Shown one piece after another: positions 21,165-29,204 of a stretch of DNA of 64,000 nucleotides. A program made the translations under genes and the position numbers. The notes under the pieces are model-generated. The model ran no database searches and was not told the DNA's origin. It saw only the letters and a list, made by a program, of their open reading frames with translations. The stretch's first letter is position 1, and every line of letters starts with the position of its first letter. Source of the stretch: Colwellia sp. PAMC 20917 (GTDB lineage Bacteria; Pseudomonadota; Gammaproteobacteria; Enterobacterales; Alteromonadaceae); assembly GCF_001767295.1 (NCBI RefSeq), contig NZ_CP014944.1, positions 1,488,001 to 1,552,000 on the forward strand, read 5' to 3'.

Positions 21165-22142
21165 CTAATTATTGTTCTGCTCAGAAGAGGGGTTATCATC
21201 TTCTCGTGTTGTAATTCTAATGCCACCGTTATCAAGTCTTATGATACGTATTTCATTATCCTCATCATCACCATTATCTATCTGCTTTATGGCTTCGACG
21301 TCTTTAATGCTGATGGTAGGGGTCGCAAGTAAATTTGACTTTTCTAAACCATATTTTGATATAGCGATAACAACACGACGGTTTTGCGCGCGGCCTTGTG
21401 CTGTTTTATTGTCTTCTCGTGGATAATATTGCCCATACCCCTCAATAGCCATACGAGCAGGATCAAGGGATAAGTCTTCAAGCACTCGTAAAATAGCGGT
21501 TGCTCTAAAAACTGATAATTCCCAATTTGAAGAAAATATCTCAGTATTAATCGGTTGGTTATCAGTATAGCCTCTTATACGAATAAAATTGCTGGATGAA
21601 CCAATTACATCATAAATAACCGCAAGTATTGTTGTAGCGTTGTTGGTTGCTGATGATGAGCCGCTAGGGAAAAGCATACCACTGTTTAATTCTATTTCTA
21701 ACCAATCGCCATCAATCTGCAGTTGCGCATAACCTGATTCGATTAATTCATACAAGGCGGTATGTAATTCTTTTTCTAGTGACGTTAGATTGGTGCCTAC
21801 TTGACTGTCAGAAACATTAGAAAGTGTTTTCTCTCCGTCAAAAAGTTCAGGGCCAGCGACATCTAAAATACCATTACCAAACAAGCGCTTATTAGTTTTT
21901 GAGCTGTTAACATCGAGGATATCGTCACCATGCCCCCGATTTTTAGGTAATTTATTATTGGCTTGAAAAACTTTACCTATCGATTCTGTCGCGGTTTCAT
22001 AGGGCTCTTCATCAACCATTGCCATTGCATATAAAACAACAAATAACGCAAAGAGCAAGGTCATATAATCGGCGTATGAAACTAACCATCTGTCGACATT
22101 ATCATTTTCGACTGAATGTCGACGTTTCCTTAAGTGGTTCAT
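21165..22142 (-). CDS. motD: flagellar stator protein MotD (MotB family)
   Basis: Stator subunit that anchors the torque unit to peptidoglycan. A short cytoplasmic N-terminus is followed by a transmembrane helix with the proton-binding aspartate (WLVSYADYMTLLFALFVVLY). A linker leads to the OmpA-type domain (IRIRGYTDNQPINTEIFSSN, NWELSVFRATAILRVLE, GRAQNRRVVIAI). Length is 325 residues. It overlaps motC by 4 bases. The cheB-motC-motD-parC position matches Pseudomonas motCD and not the canonical motAB, which are not in this window. The acidic tail after residue 285 has no obvious role. Confidence 0.92.
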   Translation of the reverse strand: MNHLRKRRHSVENDNVDRWLVSYADYMTLLFALFVVLYAMAMVDEEPYETATESIGKVFQANNKLPKNRGHGDDILDVNSSKTNKRLFGNGILDVAGPELFDGEKTLSNVSDSQVGTNLTSLEKELHTALYELIESGYAQLQIDGDWLEIELNSGMLFPSGSSSATNNATTILAVIYDVIGSSSNFIRIRGYTDNQPINTEIFSSNWELSVFRATAILRVLEDLSLDPARMAIEGYGQYYPREDNKTAQGRAQNRRVVIAISKYGLEKSNLLATPTISIKDVEAIKQIDNGDDEDNEIRIIRLDNGGIRITTREDDNPSSEQNNN

Positions 22143-22885
22143 TGCTCTAACCGAAAGGCCGACAACTTATTTTCAATGGCATGTGGATTTTCTGCTAATG
22201 CAATAGAAATAAGGCCTTCAGCAATCATTTCTCGGTACATCGTTTGCTGGTGAATAATAGCCTTTATTTTATTAGCAACCGGTAGGTAAATTAAATTGGC
22301 AAAACCAACGCCGTAAATAGTCGCAATAAAAGCCGTTGCAATGCCTTGTCCAAGTAAGGTTGGATCGGTAAGATTACTCATCGCATGAATGAGGCCAAGT
22401 ACCGCTCCTAAAATACCTATGGTAGGACTGTAACCGCCCATAGATTCAAAAACATGAGCAGAGCGCAAATTATGCTCGCGATAAAGATCTAAATCTAATT
22501 CTAAAGAGACCCGCAAGTTGTCTACTTCTATACCATCAACTAATAAGTTAAGCGCTTTATTGGTATAAAAATCTTGTTCTTCTTCGGCAATATTTTCCAG
22601 TGATAAATATCCAGATTCTCGTGCTTTTTCAGACCAAGAAACTATCGAATCAATACCTTGGTCAATATCATACTTAGGGGGATAAAATATCCACTTTAAT
22701 AAAGACAACGCATGAAAAAATTGCGCTGAAGATGACTGTAACATTACAGCCCCTAAAGTACCGCCAAAGACAATGATAAAGGCAGGTAACTCAAATAACG
22801 CAGCAAGGGAGCCTCCGTCAAGAATAAAACCTAAATATATGGCCGTAATTGCGACAAAAAGCCCGGCAATGGTTAACTTATCCAT
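22139..22885 (-). CDS. motC: flagellar stator protein MotC (MotA family)
   Basis: Four-helix inner-membrane stator partner of MotD, using the proton gradient. MotA-family motifs include [11 protein letters not shown], the conserved second pair of helices around [20 protein letters not shown] and [21 protein letters not shown] cytoplasmic loop with charged residues that contact FliG lies between. Length is 248 residues. Its ATG overlaps the end of cheB by 8 bases, so translation is probably coupled to cheB, which is broken here. The name motC follows synteny with Pseudomonas. Confidence 0.92.
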   Translation of the reverse strand: MDKLTIAGLFVAITAIYLGFILDGGSLAALFELPAFIIVFGGTLGAVMLQSSSAQFFHALSLLKWIFYPPKYDIDQGIDSIVSWSEKARESGYLSLENIAEEEQDFYTNKALNLLVDGIEVDNLRVSLELDLDLYREHNLRSAHVFESMGGYSPTIGILGAVLGLIHAMSNLTDPTLLGQGIATAFIATIYGVGFANLIYLPVANKIKAIIHQQTMYREMIAEGLISIALAENPHAIENKLSAFRLEQ

Positions 22886-24049
22886 GGTCCACTTCCTTGA
22901 TAATACTTTGGCTGATATCTTCTAATGCTAAAGATAAAACAGAAATACCTGCAACGGTAACGGCTTGCGGCATACCATAAACCACACAAGAAGCTTCATC
23001 TTGTGCCCATATTGTCGCCCCTTTACCTTTTAACATGCGAGCGCCTTCTCGACCATCAGAGCCCATACCGGTTAGTACAACACCCAATACTGAGCCACCA
23101 AATACTTTAGCTGCTGAGCCAAAACTCACATCAACACTTGGTTTAAAAGCAATCTTTTCAGACTTATCTTCTATAATTTTTAACTTGGCTAATTTTGGCG
23201 TGCCGTCAAGAATCATTTGCCTGCCACCAGGCGCTAGGTAAGCACAACCAGGTTTTAAAATATCCCCATCTGCTGCTTCCTTGACATTAATATTGCACAA
23301 GGTATTTAAACGATTGGCAAAAGCAAAAGTAAAAGCAGCGGGCATATGCTGTATTAAAATTATGGGTAATGGAAAATTTTGTGGCAATTGCGTTAATATT
23401 TTTTGTAAGGCAATTGGCCCCCCGTTGAGGTACCTATAGCAAGTAGTTGGTAACTTTTACCTGAACTTCTTTTAACAACCTGACTGCGAACACTTTCGCT
23501 TTGACTCGGTTCAGTTTTAGTTGTACGCAGCGGAGTTCTCGATTGAATGTCGAATTTATTTACGGGTTTACTCACCGGATTAGTGGCCGTTGAAGATAGG
23601 CTAATTCGTGACGCGTGAGCTTTTACTGCCAATTTTCTTTTCAATAAACCGTTAGTCTTTGCTAATTGAACCACTCGTTGACGCAGCAAACTACCCGCAT
23701 CATCAGTTGTTTTGGCTATTTCACTAAATTTTTTCGGGAGAAAATCAAGTGCTCCGGCTTCTAAGGCCTCGAGGGTCGCATTAGCACCTTGATGAGTGAG
23801 CGATGAAAACATTAAAATTGATGTTGGCGCTTTTGCCATTATTTGTTTCACAGCTTCAATACCATTAAGCAATGGCATTTCTATATCCATGGTGATCACA
23901 TCAGGCTTTAAAGACAGAGCTTTTTCGACAGCATCTTTACCATTTACAGCAACATCAATAACAGTAAGGTTCGGATCTTTATTTAAAATATCGGTAACTC
24001 GACGTCTAAAGAAACTCGAGTCATCAACAACCAACACCTTATAGGGCAT
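22878..24049 (-). pseudogene. cheB: chemotaxis protein-glutamate methylesterase CheB, broken by a one-base frameshift
   Basis: CheB removes methyl groups from chemoreceptors for adaptation. The first frame (24049 down to 23393) encodes the receiver domain (VLVVDDSSFFRRRV, phospho-acceptor D55 in VITMDIEMPLLNG) and reaches the catalytic-serine motif [10 protein letters not shown]. It then runs out of frame into QLPYKKY-stop. The other frame continues exactly where it should: [20 protein letters not shown], then [16 protein letters not shown] and [15 protein letters not shown], which carry the catalytic His and Asp. The break is at a run of six G (plus-strand C6 at 23419-23424). One more G restores a normal 390-residue CheB. 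It may be a sequencing error, a fixed mutation or a switchable tract. Confidence 0.9.
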
Positions 24050-24076
24050 TTATTATCTCATTTGTTATTATGAATG

Positions 24077-24108
24077 AAAAAGCCCTAATAAAATTTAATA
24101 GGGCTTTA
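24077..24108 (-). terminator. hairpin between cheA and cheB
   Basis: On the minus strand AAAGCCCTA pairs with TAGGGCTTT and is followed by TTC, eight bases past the cheA stop. It resembles a terminator or attenuator that would lower cheB-motCD expression relative to cheA. Confidence 0.6.
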
Positions 24109-24115
24109 TTATGCG

Positions 24116-26215
24116 TTAAGAGCGTAATTTTTTATTAACAACAGATTTTTTTGCGTAAAATTTCAGCATATTAGGCACATCGAGAATTAACGCTATACCA
24201 CCATCGCTGGTAATTGTTGCGCCGGCCATACCTGGTGTGCCGTGTAATAGACGGTCGAGTGGCTTTATCACCACCTCTTCTTGTCCAATTAGACTGTCGA
24301 CCACAAAGCCAATTTGCTGATTGCCCAATTGAACAATGACCACATGACCTTTTTCTCTTGGCTTTTCAACAAAATCACGAACTAACCACTTATCTAAGTA
24401 AAAGAGTGGAATCGCCTTTTTACGAACAATAATGGTTAATTGTCCATCAACAACGTTGGTCGTGGTTAAATCAAGATGAAATATTTCATTAACGCCAGCA
24501 AGTGGTAAAGCAAACGTTTGCTTACCGACGATAACCATTAATGTCGGTAAAATAGCTAACGTTAACGGTACTTTAATCTCTAAGATTGTACCTACGCCCA
24601 TTTCAGAATCTATACTTACCGTACCGTTTAACTGGGTAATTTTAGTCTTGACTACATCCATGCCAACACCACGGCCTGAAACTTCTGAAATCTCAGTCTT
24701 GGTAGAGAACCCTGGAGCAAAAATTAAACTAAAGGCTTCTTTATCTGTCATTCTAGCAGCAGAGTCAGCGTCAAGAACACCACGAGTAATCGCAATTTCT
24801 TTGAGCTTTTCTGCATCCATGCCAGCACCATCATCTTTGATGGTTAATAATATATGGTCACCCTCTTGAGAAGCAGAAAGTACCACGACACCTTCTCTTG
24901 GTTTCCCCAAGGCTTCACGCTTATCAGGCATTTCTATACCGTGATCTACAGAGTTTCTCACTAAATGCACTAATGGATCAGCGAGTGCCTCAACAAGATT
25001 TTTATCCAGATCGGTTTCTTCACCTTTAAGGACTAATTTAATTTCTTTATCTAAACTGCGCGCTAAATCTCGAACAACTCGAGGAAATCGTCCAAAGACT
25101 TTCTTGATTGGCTGCATACGGGTTTTCATTACCGCGCCTTGCAAATCAGTCGTTACCGCATCAAGGTTAGAAACAGCTTTCGTTAAGTCTTCGTCCTCTT
25201 TGGTTAAACCCAAACTTGTTAAGCGATTTCTCACTAAGACAAGCTCACCAACCATATTCATAATTTGATCAAGACGTTTAGTGTCAACCCTAACAGTCGT
25301 TTCACCCTGCATTGCTTTAGCGGGTGCTTTTTCTGGCACTGGCGCTTTAGCGACAGGTTTAGCTGCAGGCGCTAAAGGTGCTGGCTTCGCGGCTGGTGTT
25401 TGAGCAACAGGAGTTGGTGTTGGTGCGCTAGGTGCTGGAGTAACAGATAATTTCGGCGCTTGACCTTGACCATGTAATTCGTCTAATAAAGCTTCAAAGT
25501 CATCGTCACTTATTTCATCTGATGAACTGCTATTCGATGAAGATGGCTTACTTGAATTATTAGCAGCGACTTCAGGCGAAAAAGCCCCTTGACCGTGAAG
25601 TTCATCAAGTAAGGATTCAAATTCGTCATCTGAAATATCATTGCTGTCTGAAGACGTTGCTGTTGCTGCAGGAGCTGGAGCTGGCGTAGAAGCTGAGCCA
25701 CCACCATGGAGTTCGTCGAGAAGCCGTTCAAATTCATCTTCTGACATTTCATCGCTAGAAGAACTTTCGCTTTCATGAGTAGCGACTGCTTCAACAGCGA
25801 CTGGCGCAGGCGCTTGCTCTTTGCCTTCTGGTTGGCTTAAACGATGCAATTCTGCAAGTAATTGAGCATCCGCTTTATCAAGTTTCTCGCCGTTTTGAAC
25901 TTGTACAAACATTTCATTTACAACATCAAGCGCTTGTAAAATAACATCCATTAAGCTGGCACTAACACTACGTTGGTTGGTACGTAACAGATCGAAAATA
26001 TTTTCCGCGCCATGACATACGTCAACTAAATTATGTAATGCTAAAAATCCGGCCCCACCTTTAACGGTGTGAAAACCTCTAAAAATAGCATTTAATAATT
26101 CGGCATTATCGGGGTCGTTTTCAAGTTCTACGAGTTGTTCCGAAAGCGTTTCAAGTATTTCTCCAGCTTCTATTAAAAAATCCTGAAGAATCTCTTCATC
26201 TTGCTCAAATGACAT
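24116..26215 (-). CDS. cheA: chemotaxis histidine kinase CheA
   Basis: Receptor-coupled kinase that phosphorylates CheY and CheB. Residues 1-105 are the Hpt (P1) domain with phospho-acceptor H49 in FRGFHTVKGGAGFL. Residues 154-249 hold three copies of an acidic motif, then a Pro/Ala-rich linker (255-305). The dimerisation domain (P3, about 308-370) begins TVRVDTKRLDQIMNMVGELV. The ATPase (P4) has LVHLVRNSVDHGIE and GRGVGMDVV. The C-terminal CheW-like P5 domain ends the 699-residue chain. No recognisable P2 (CheY/CheB-binding) domain is seen, and the acidic repeats stand in its place. It sits 13 bases after cheZ. Confidence 0.96.
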   Translation of the reverse strand: MSFEQDEEILQDFLIEAGEILETLSEQLVELENDPDNAELLNAIFRGFHTVKGGAGFLALHNLVDVCHGAENIFDLLRTNQRSVSASLMDVILQALDVVNEMFVQVQNGEKLDKADAQLLAELHRLSQPEGKEQAPAPVAVEAVATHESESSSSDEMSEDEFERLLDELHGGGSASTPAPAPAATATSSDSNDISDDEFESLLDELHGQGAFSPEVAANNSSKPSSSNSSSSDEISDDDFEALLDELHGQGQAPKLSVTPAPSAPTPTPVAQTPAAKPAPLAPAAKPVAKAPVPEKAPAKAMQGETTVRVDTKRLDQIMNMVGELVLVRNRLTSLGLTKEDEDLTKAVSNLDAVTTDLQGAVMKTRMQPIKKVFGRFPRVVRDLARSLDKEIKLVLKGEETDLDKNLVEALADPLVHLVRNSVDHGIEMPDKREALGKPREGVVVLSASQEGDHILLTIKDDGAGMDAEKLKEIAITRGVLDADSAARMTDKEAFSLIFAPGFSTKTEISEVSGRGVGMDVVKTKITQLNGTVSIDSEMGVGTILEIKVPLTLAILPTLMVIVGKQTFALPLAGVNEIFHLDLTTTNVVDGQLTIIVRKKAIPLFYLDKWLVRDFVEKPREKGHVVIVQLGNQQIGFVVDSLIGQEEVVIKPLDRLLHGTPGMAGATITSDGGIALILDVPNMLKFYAKKSVVNKKLRS
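25463..25756 (-). repeat. three copies of an acidic 18-residue motif in CheA
   Basis: CheA residues 154-171, 191-208 and 232-249 read SDEMSEDEFERLLDELHG, SNDISDDEFESLLDELHG and SDEISDDDFEALLDELHG. They are spaced about 40 residues apart by Ser/Pro/Ala linkers. The consensus is a short amphipathic acidic helix, a typical shape for a protein-docking motif. DNA copies have diverged at silent sites, so the repeat is selected at protein level. Confidence 0.9.
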
Positions 26216-26228
26216 CCAGCAACTCCTA

Positions 26229-26972
26229 TTAAAATCCTAAACTTGATAAAAGGTCATCTACATCATCTTGGTCAGCGACAACATCATCACGTTGTGCTGC
26301 ATTAACGATCGGGCCTTCAACTAAGTTATCACCTACTTTAGGTTTACTTCGCTCTGCATTACTATCTGTCGTAATACCAAAAGCGGTTAGCATACCAATC
26401 AAGCTATCCTCTACTTCACGAACTAGATCAATAACTTTACGAATAACTTGTCCGGTTAAATCTTGAAAATCTTGCGCCATCAAAACATCAGTCATTAAAT
26501 CATGCATACGCACTGATTCTCTATCTGTCGTTTTTAATAATAAATCTATATCAACACATAAACTTTTAAATTCGGTTAATTCCAATTTGTTATGCATTAA
26601 TTTGTGCCATAACGGATTAACAGCCTTTATTTGCTTTTGTATCGTATCCACAACGGGAAAAATAGATTCAACAGCATCCATGGTTTTATTAGCGGCTTCT
26701 TCCGTTCGCGTTATAACGTAGTTTAGACGTTCTTGAGCATCGGGGATATCTGCTGTCGCTAAATCATTTAACCGAGAATCTAATTGAAAATTATTTAATG
26801 AGTCATGTAGTTGGCGAGTCAGCTTGCCTATTTCAGCAAACAACTCAGAATTAATTGGATTTTGAATTTCAGCAATTAATTCATCTGCCTTATCTTGTTG
26901 ACCACTTTCTAAATATTCGACCAGTAGCTTTGCTTCTTCCAAAGAAACATGCACATTTGTATTCGCACTCAT
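26229..26972 (-). CDS. cheZ: CheY-phosphate phosphatase CheZ
   Basis: Dephosphorylates CheY-P to end the tumble or reversal signal. It is all helical. The catalytic region DVLMAQDFQDLTGQVIRKVI contains the conserved Gln and Asp. The extreme C-terminus DQDDVDDLLSSLGF is the CheY-binding peptide. Length is 247 residues. It lies between cheY and cheA as in Vibrio and Pseudomonas. Confidence 0.95.
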   Translation of the reverse strand: MSANTNVHVSLEEAKLLVEYLESGQQDKADELIAEIQNPINSELFAEIGKLTRQLHDSLNNFQLDSRLNDLATADIPDAQERLNYVITRTEEAANKTMDAVESIFPVVDTIQKQIKAVNPLWHKLMHNKLELTEFKSLCVDIDLLLKTTDRESVRMHDLMTDVLMAQDFQDLTGQVIRKVIDLVREVEDSLIGMLTAFGITTDSNAERSKPKVGDNLVEGPIVNAAQRDDVVADQDDVDDLLSSLGF

Positions 26973-27020
26973 GCAAAAACCTCACGTTTAGATTAATTAA
27001 TTATCTATCTAATTAAGGAA

Positions 27021-27404
27021 TTAACCTAAGCGTTCAAATATTTTATCTAACTTGGCGTTTAACGTCGCTGCGGTAAATGGTTTTACAATATAGCCATTAA
27101 CACCGGCTTGAGCCGCCATCACAATTTGTTCTTTCTTTGCTTCAGCAGTGATCAGCAATACTGGGATATGTGATAATTTTGCATCGGCACGGATGGCTTT
27201 GAGCAAATCAATACCTTGCATACCTGGCATATTCCAATCAGTTACAACAAAGTCAAAAGAGCCTTCTTTTAACATCGGTAAAGCAGTGCTACCATCATCT
27301 GCTTCTGAAATGTTAGTGAAACCTAAATCTCGTAACAAGTTTTTGACGATACGTCTCATCGTTGAAAAATCATCAACAACAAGAACTTTCATATTTTTAT
27401 CCAA
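27021..27404 (-). CDS. cheY: chemotaxis response regulator CheY
   Basis: Single receiver domain that binds the flagellar switch (FliM) when phosphorylated. [20 protein letters not shown], the phospho-acceptor D56 in VVTDWNMPG and the lysine of [12 protein letters not shown] are all present. I start it at TTG 27404 (MDKNMKVL, 127 residues): GGAGGG lies six bases upstream and the result matches the family N-terminus. The ATG at 27425 would add FSPEGA, which is the ribosome-binding site itself translated. It follows fliA with a gap of about 50 bases. Confidence 0.95.
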   Translation of the reverse strand: MDKNMKVLVVDDFSTMRRIVKNLLRDLGFTNISEADDGSTALPMLKEGSFDFVVTDWNMPGMQGIDLLKAIRADAKLSHIPVLLITAEAKKEQIVMAAQAGVNGYIVKPFTAATLNAKLDKIFERLG

Positions 27405-27455
27405 GGCACCCTCCGGTGAGAACATTTTAAAATTGTGATTATATGTATATTCTAC

Positions 27456-28175
27456 TCAACTTTGCCAAGATTGCATACGTCCTTTTAACCTATGCATCGC
27501 TTGACTGTGAATTTGGCTAACACGCGACTCACTTACATCAAGCACTTGACCAATTTCTCGAAGGTTTAATTCTTCGTCATAATATAGTGACAGTACTAGA
27601 GCTTCGCGTTCGGGTAAAGTGGAAATGCATGCTGTTAACGATTTTTTAAAAACTATTTTTTCAAAATTATCATAGGGATCGTTATTATTCACATCTTCCA
27701 TATTCGATATAGCATCGGCCCCCGTACTTAAGTCTTCAATACCAATTATTTTACCGGTACTGACCTCACTTAGAATATGATGGTAGTCATTTAACGAAAT
27801 ATCAAGTTTTTCAGCAACTTCAATATCAGTTACATCACGACCTAAACTTGCTTCAAGCAATTTTATCGCTTCACTGACCATGCGGCTATTTTTATGAACA
27901 GAGCGGGGAGTCCAGTCACCACGGCGTATTTCATCAAGCATAGCACCACGGATACGGATACCAGCAAAGGTTTCAAAACTTGCACCTTTGCCGTGATCAA
28001 AATTATTAGACGCTTCAAGCAGGCCTATCATGCCTGACTGAATAAGGTCATCAACCTGCACACTCGCAGGCAACCTTGCTAATAGGTGATAAGCGATTCT
28101 TTTCACTAAAACTGTATGCTGCGAAATTATAGCAGATTTATCAGTTTGAATACTGTAAGCATTTGGTTTTACCAC
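27456..28175 (-). CDS. fliA: flagellar sigma factor FliA (sigma-28)
   Basis: Directs RNA polymerase to late flagellar promoters such as those read here before the flagellin at 57371-58837 and the plus-strand flagellin. Sigma-70-family regions are visible: region 2 (DDLIQSGMIGLLEASNNFDH), region 3 (RGDWTPRSVHKNSRMVSEAI) and region 4 (LPEREALVLSLYYDEELNLR, VSESRVSQIHSQAMHRLK). Length is 239 residues from a GTG start. It lies between flhG and cheY, the usual place in polar-flagellate gammaproteobacteria. Confidence 0.95.
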   Translation of the reverse strand: MVKPNAYSIQTDKSAIISQHTVLVKRIAYHLLARLPASVQVDDLIQSGMIGLLEASNNFDHGKGASFETFAGIRIRGAMLDEIRRGDWTPRSVHKNSRMVSEAIKLLEASLGRDVTDIEVAEKLDISLNDYHHILSEVSTGKIIGIEDLSTGADAISNMEDVNNNDPYDNFEKIVFKKSLTACISTLPEREALVLSLYYDEELNLREIGQVLDVSESRVSQIHSQAMHRLKGRMQSWQS

Positions 28176-28192
28176 TATCGCTCACTCGCTAA

Positions 28193-28222
28193 ATTATAGG
28201 AAAGATAAAGAACTTTCAACAA
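28193..28222 (-). promoter_or_regulatory. possible sigma-70 promoter before fliA
   Basis: On the minus strand TTGTTG, an 18-base spacer and TATAAT lie in the flhG-fliA gap, which would give a leader of about 11 bases. This could supply FliA independently of flhF-flhG read-through. Short leader and chance matches in AT-rich DNA keep confidence low. Confidence 0.35.
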
Positions 28223-28249
28223 AGTACTCATATCTGATTACTCTTGTTG

Positions 28250-29092
28250 TTAATGTTCTAACAATTGTTCAATAAAAAACTCTAAATGACCTGATGCTTG
28301 TTTAGGCACCGGCCATTTAATTAAATTACCTGCTAAAGATTTAAAAGCAACTGCTGCAGGCGATTGTGGATAAGCTTCAACAATTGCTTTTTGTTTTCTA
28401 ACGGAATTTCTTATATTTTCGTCAAATGGAATGACAGCAACGAGTTCAAGTGCAACATCTAAAAATCGATCGGTAACTTTAGAAAGCTTACTAAAGAGTT
28501 GCTGTCCTTCTTTTGGCGTTCTCACCATGTTGGCAACAACTTTAAATTTAAATACGCCATGATCTCGACTTAATAATTTCATTAAGGCGTAGCAATCAGT
28601 AATAGAGGTAGGTTCATCACAGACTACTAACATTACATCTTGTGAGGCACGACAAAAGCTTAGTACCATGTCGGAAATACCGGCTGCAGTGTCAACAATA
28701 AGTACATCAAACTTTGTGTTCATATCACTAAAAGCGCGAATTAAACCCGCATGTTCAGCAGGCGTTAAATCGACCATAGATTGTGAACCTGACGTAGCAG
28801 GAATGATATTAATGCCAGCGGGACCTTCAATAATTATATCGTCTAATTCACATTCGCCAGAAAGCACATGTGATAAGTTACGTTTTACCCGCAAACCTAG
28901 CATAACATCGACATTAGCCAAGCCTAAATCGGCATCTAAAACTAAAACTCGTTGTCCTAATTGTCCAAGTGCAATAGCGGTATTAAGCGAAACGTTAGTT
29001 TTACCTACTCCGCCTTTACCGCCAGAGACAGCAATGACTTTTACCGGAGCTGAATTTTGCATTTTTCTTAAGCCACTTGCTTGATCATTCAT
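28250..29092 (-). CDS. flhG: flagellar number regulator FlhG (FleN), MinD-type ATPase
   Basis: Limits flagellar number to one per pole. In Pseudomonas and Vibrio it restrains the master regulator FleQ/FlrA and opposes FlhF. The deviant Walker A GGKGGVGKTNVSLN follows an N-terminal extension with the FlhF-activating motif region (MNDQASGLRKMQ). VLDADLGLANVDVMLGL and VDTAAGISDMVLSF are typical. The C-terminal part carries the amphipathic membrane-binding helix region. Length is 280 residues. It lies 112 bases behind flhF across a hairpin. Confidence 0.95.
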   Translation of the reverse strand: MNDQASGLRKMQNSAPVKVIAVSGGKGGVGKTNVSLNTAIALGQLGQRVLVLDADLGLANVDVMLGLRVKRNLSHVLSGECELDDIIIEGPAGINIIPATSGSQSMVDLTPAEHAGLIRAFSDMNTKFDVLIVDTAAGISDMVLSFCRASQDVMLVVCDEPTSITDCYALMKLLSRDHGVFKFKVVANMVRTPKEGQQLFSKLSKVTDRFLDVALELVAVIPFDENIRNSVRKQKAIVEAYPQSPAAVAFKSLAGNLIKWPVPKQASGHLEFFIEQLLEH

Positions 29093-29141
29093 TTATCGTC
29101 TTTCTCTACTTTCTTACGAATAGCCATCAATTAATTTAGTA

Positions 29142-29182
29142 TAACCCTATAATCATTTAATCTGCATATTTTTATAGGGTTA
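29142..29182 (-). other. inverted repeat between flhF and flhG
   Basis: TAACCCTATAA and its exact complement (11 bp) are separated by 19 bases. There is no U-run after it, so it is more likely an mRNA-processing or stability hairpin, or a binding site, than a terminator. It could set the FlhF to FlhG ratio, which controls flagellar number. Confidence 0.45.
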
Positions 29183-29204
29183 AAATTCACATATTTAGAA
29201 CACG

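Noticed and set aside
27405-27425. ATG 27425 as the cheY start
   Set aside because: It would translate the GGAGGG ribosome-binding site into protein. TTG 27404 gives the family N-terminus.
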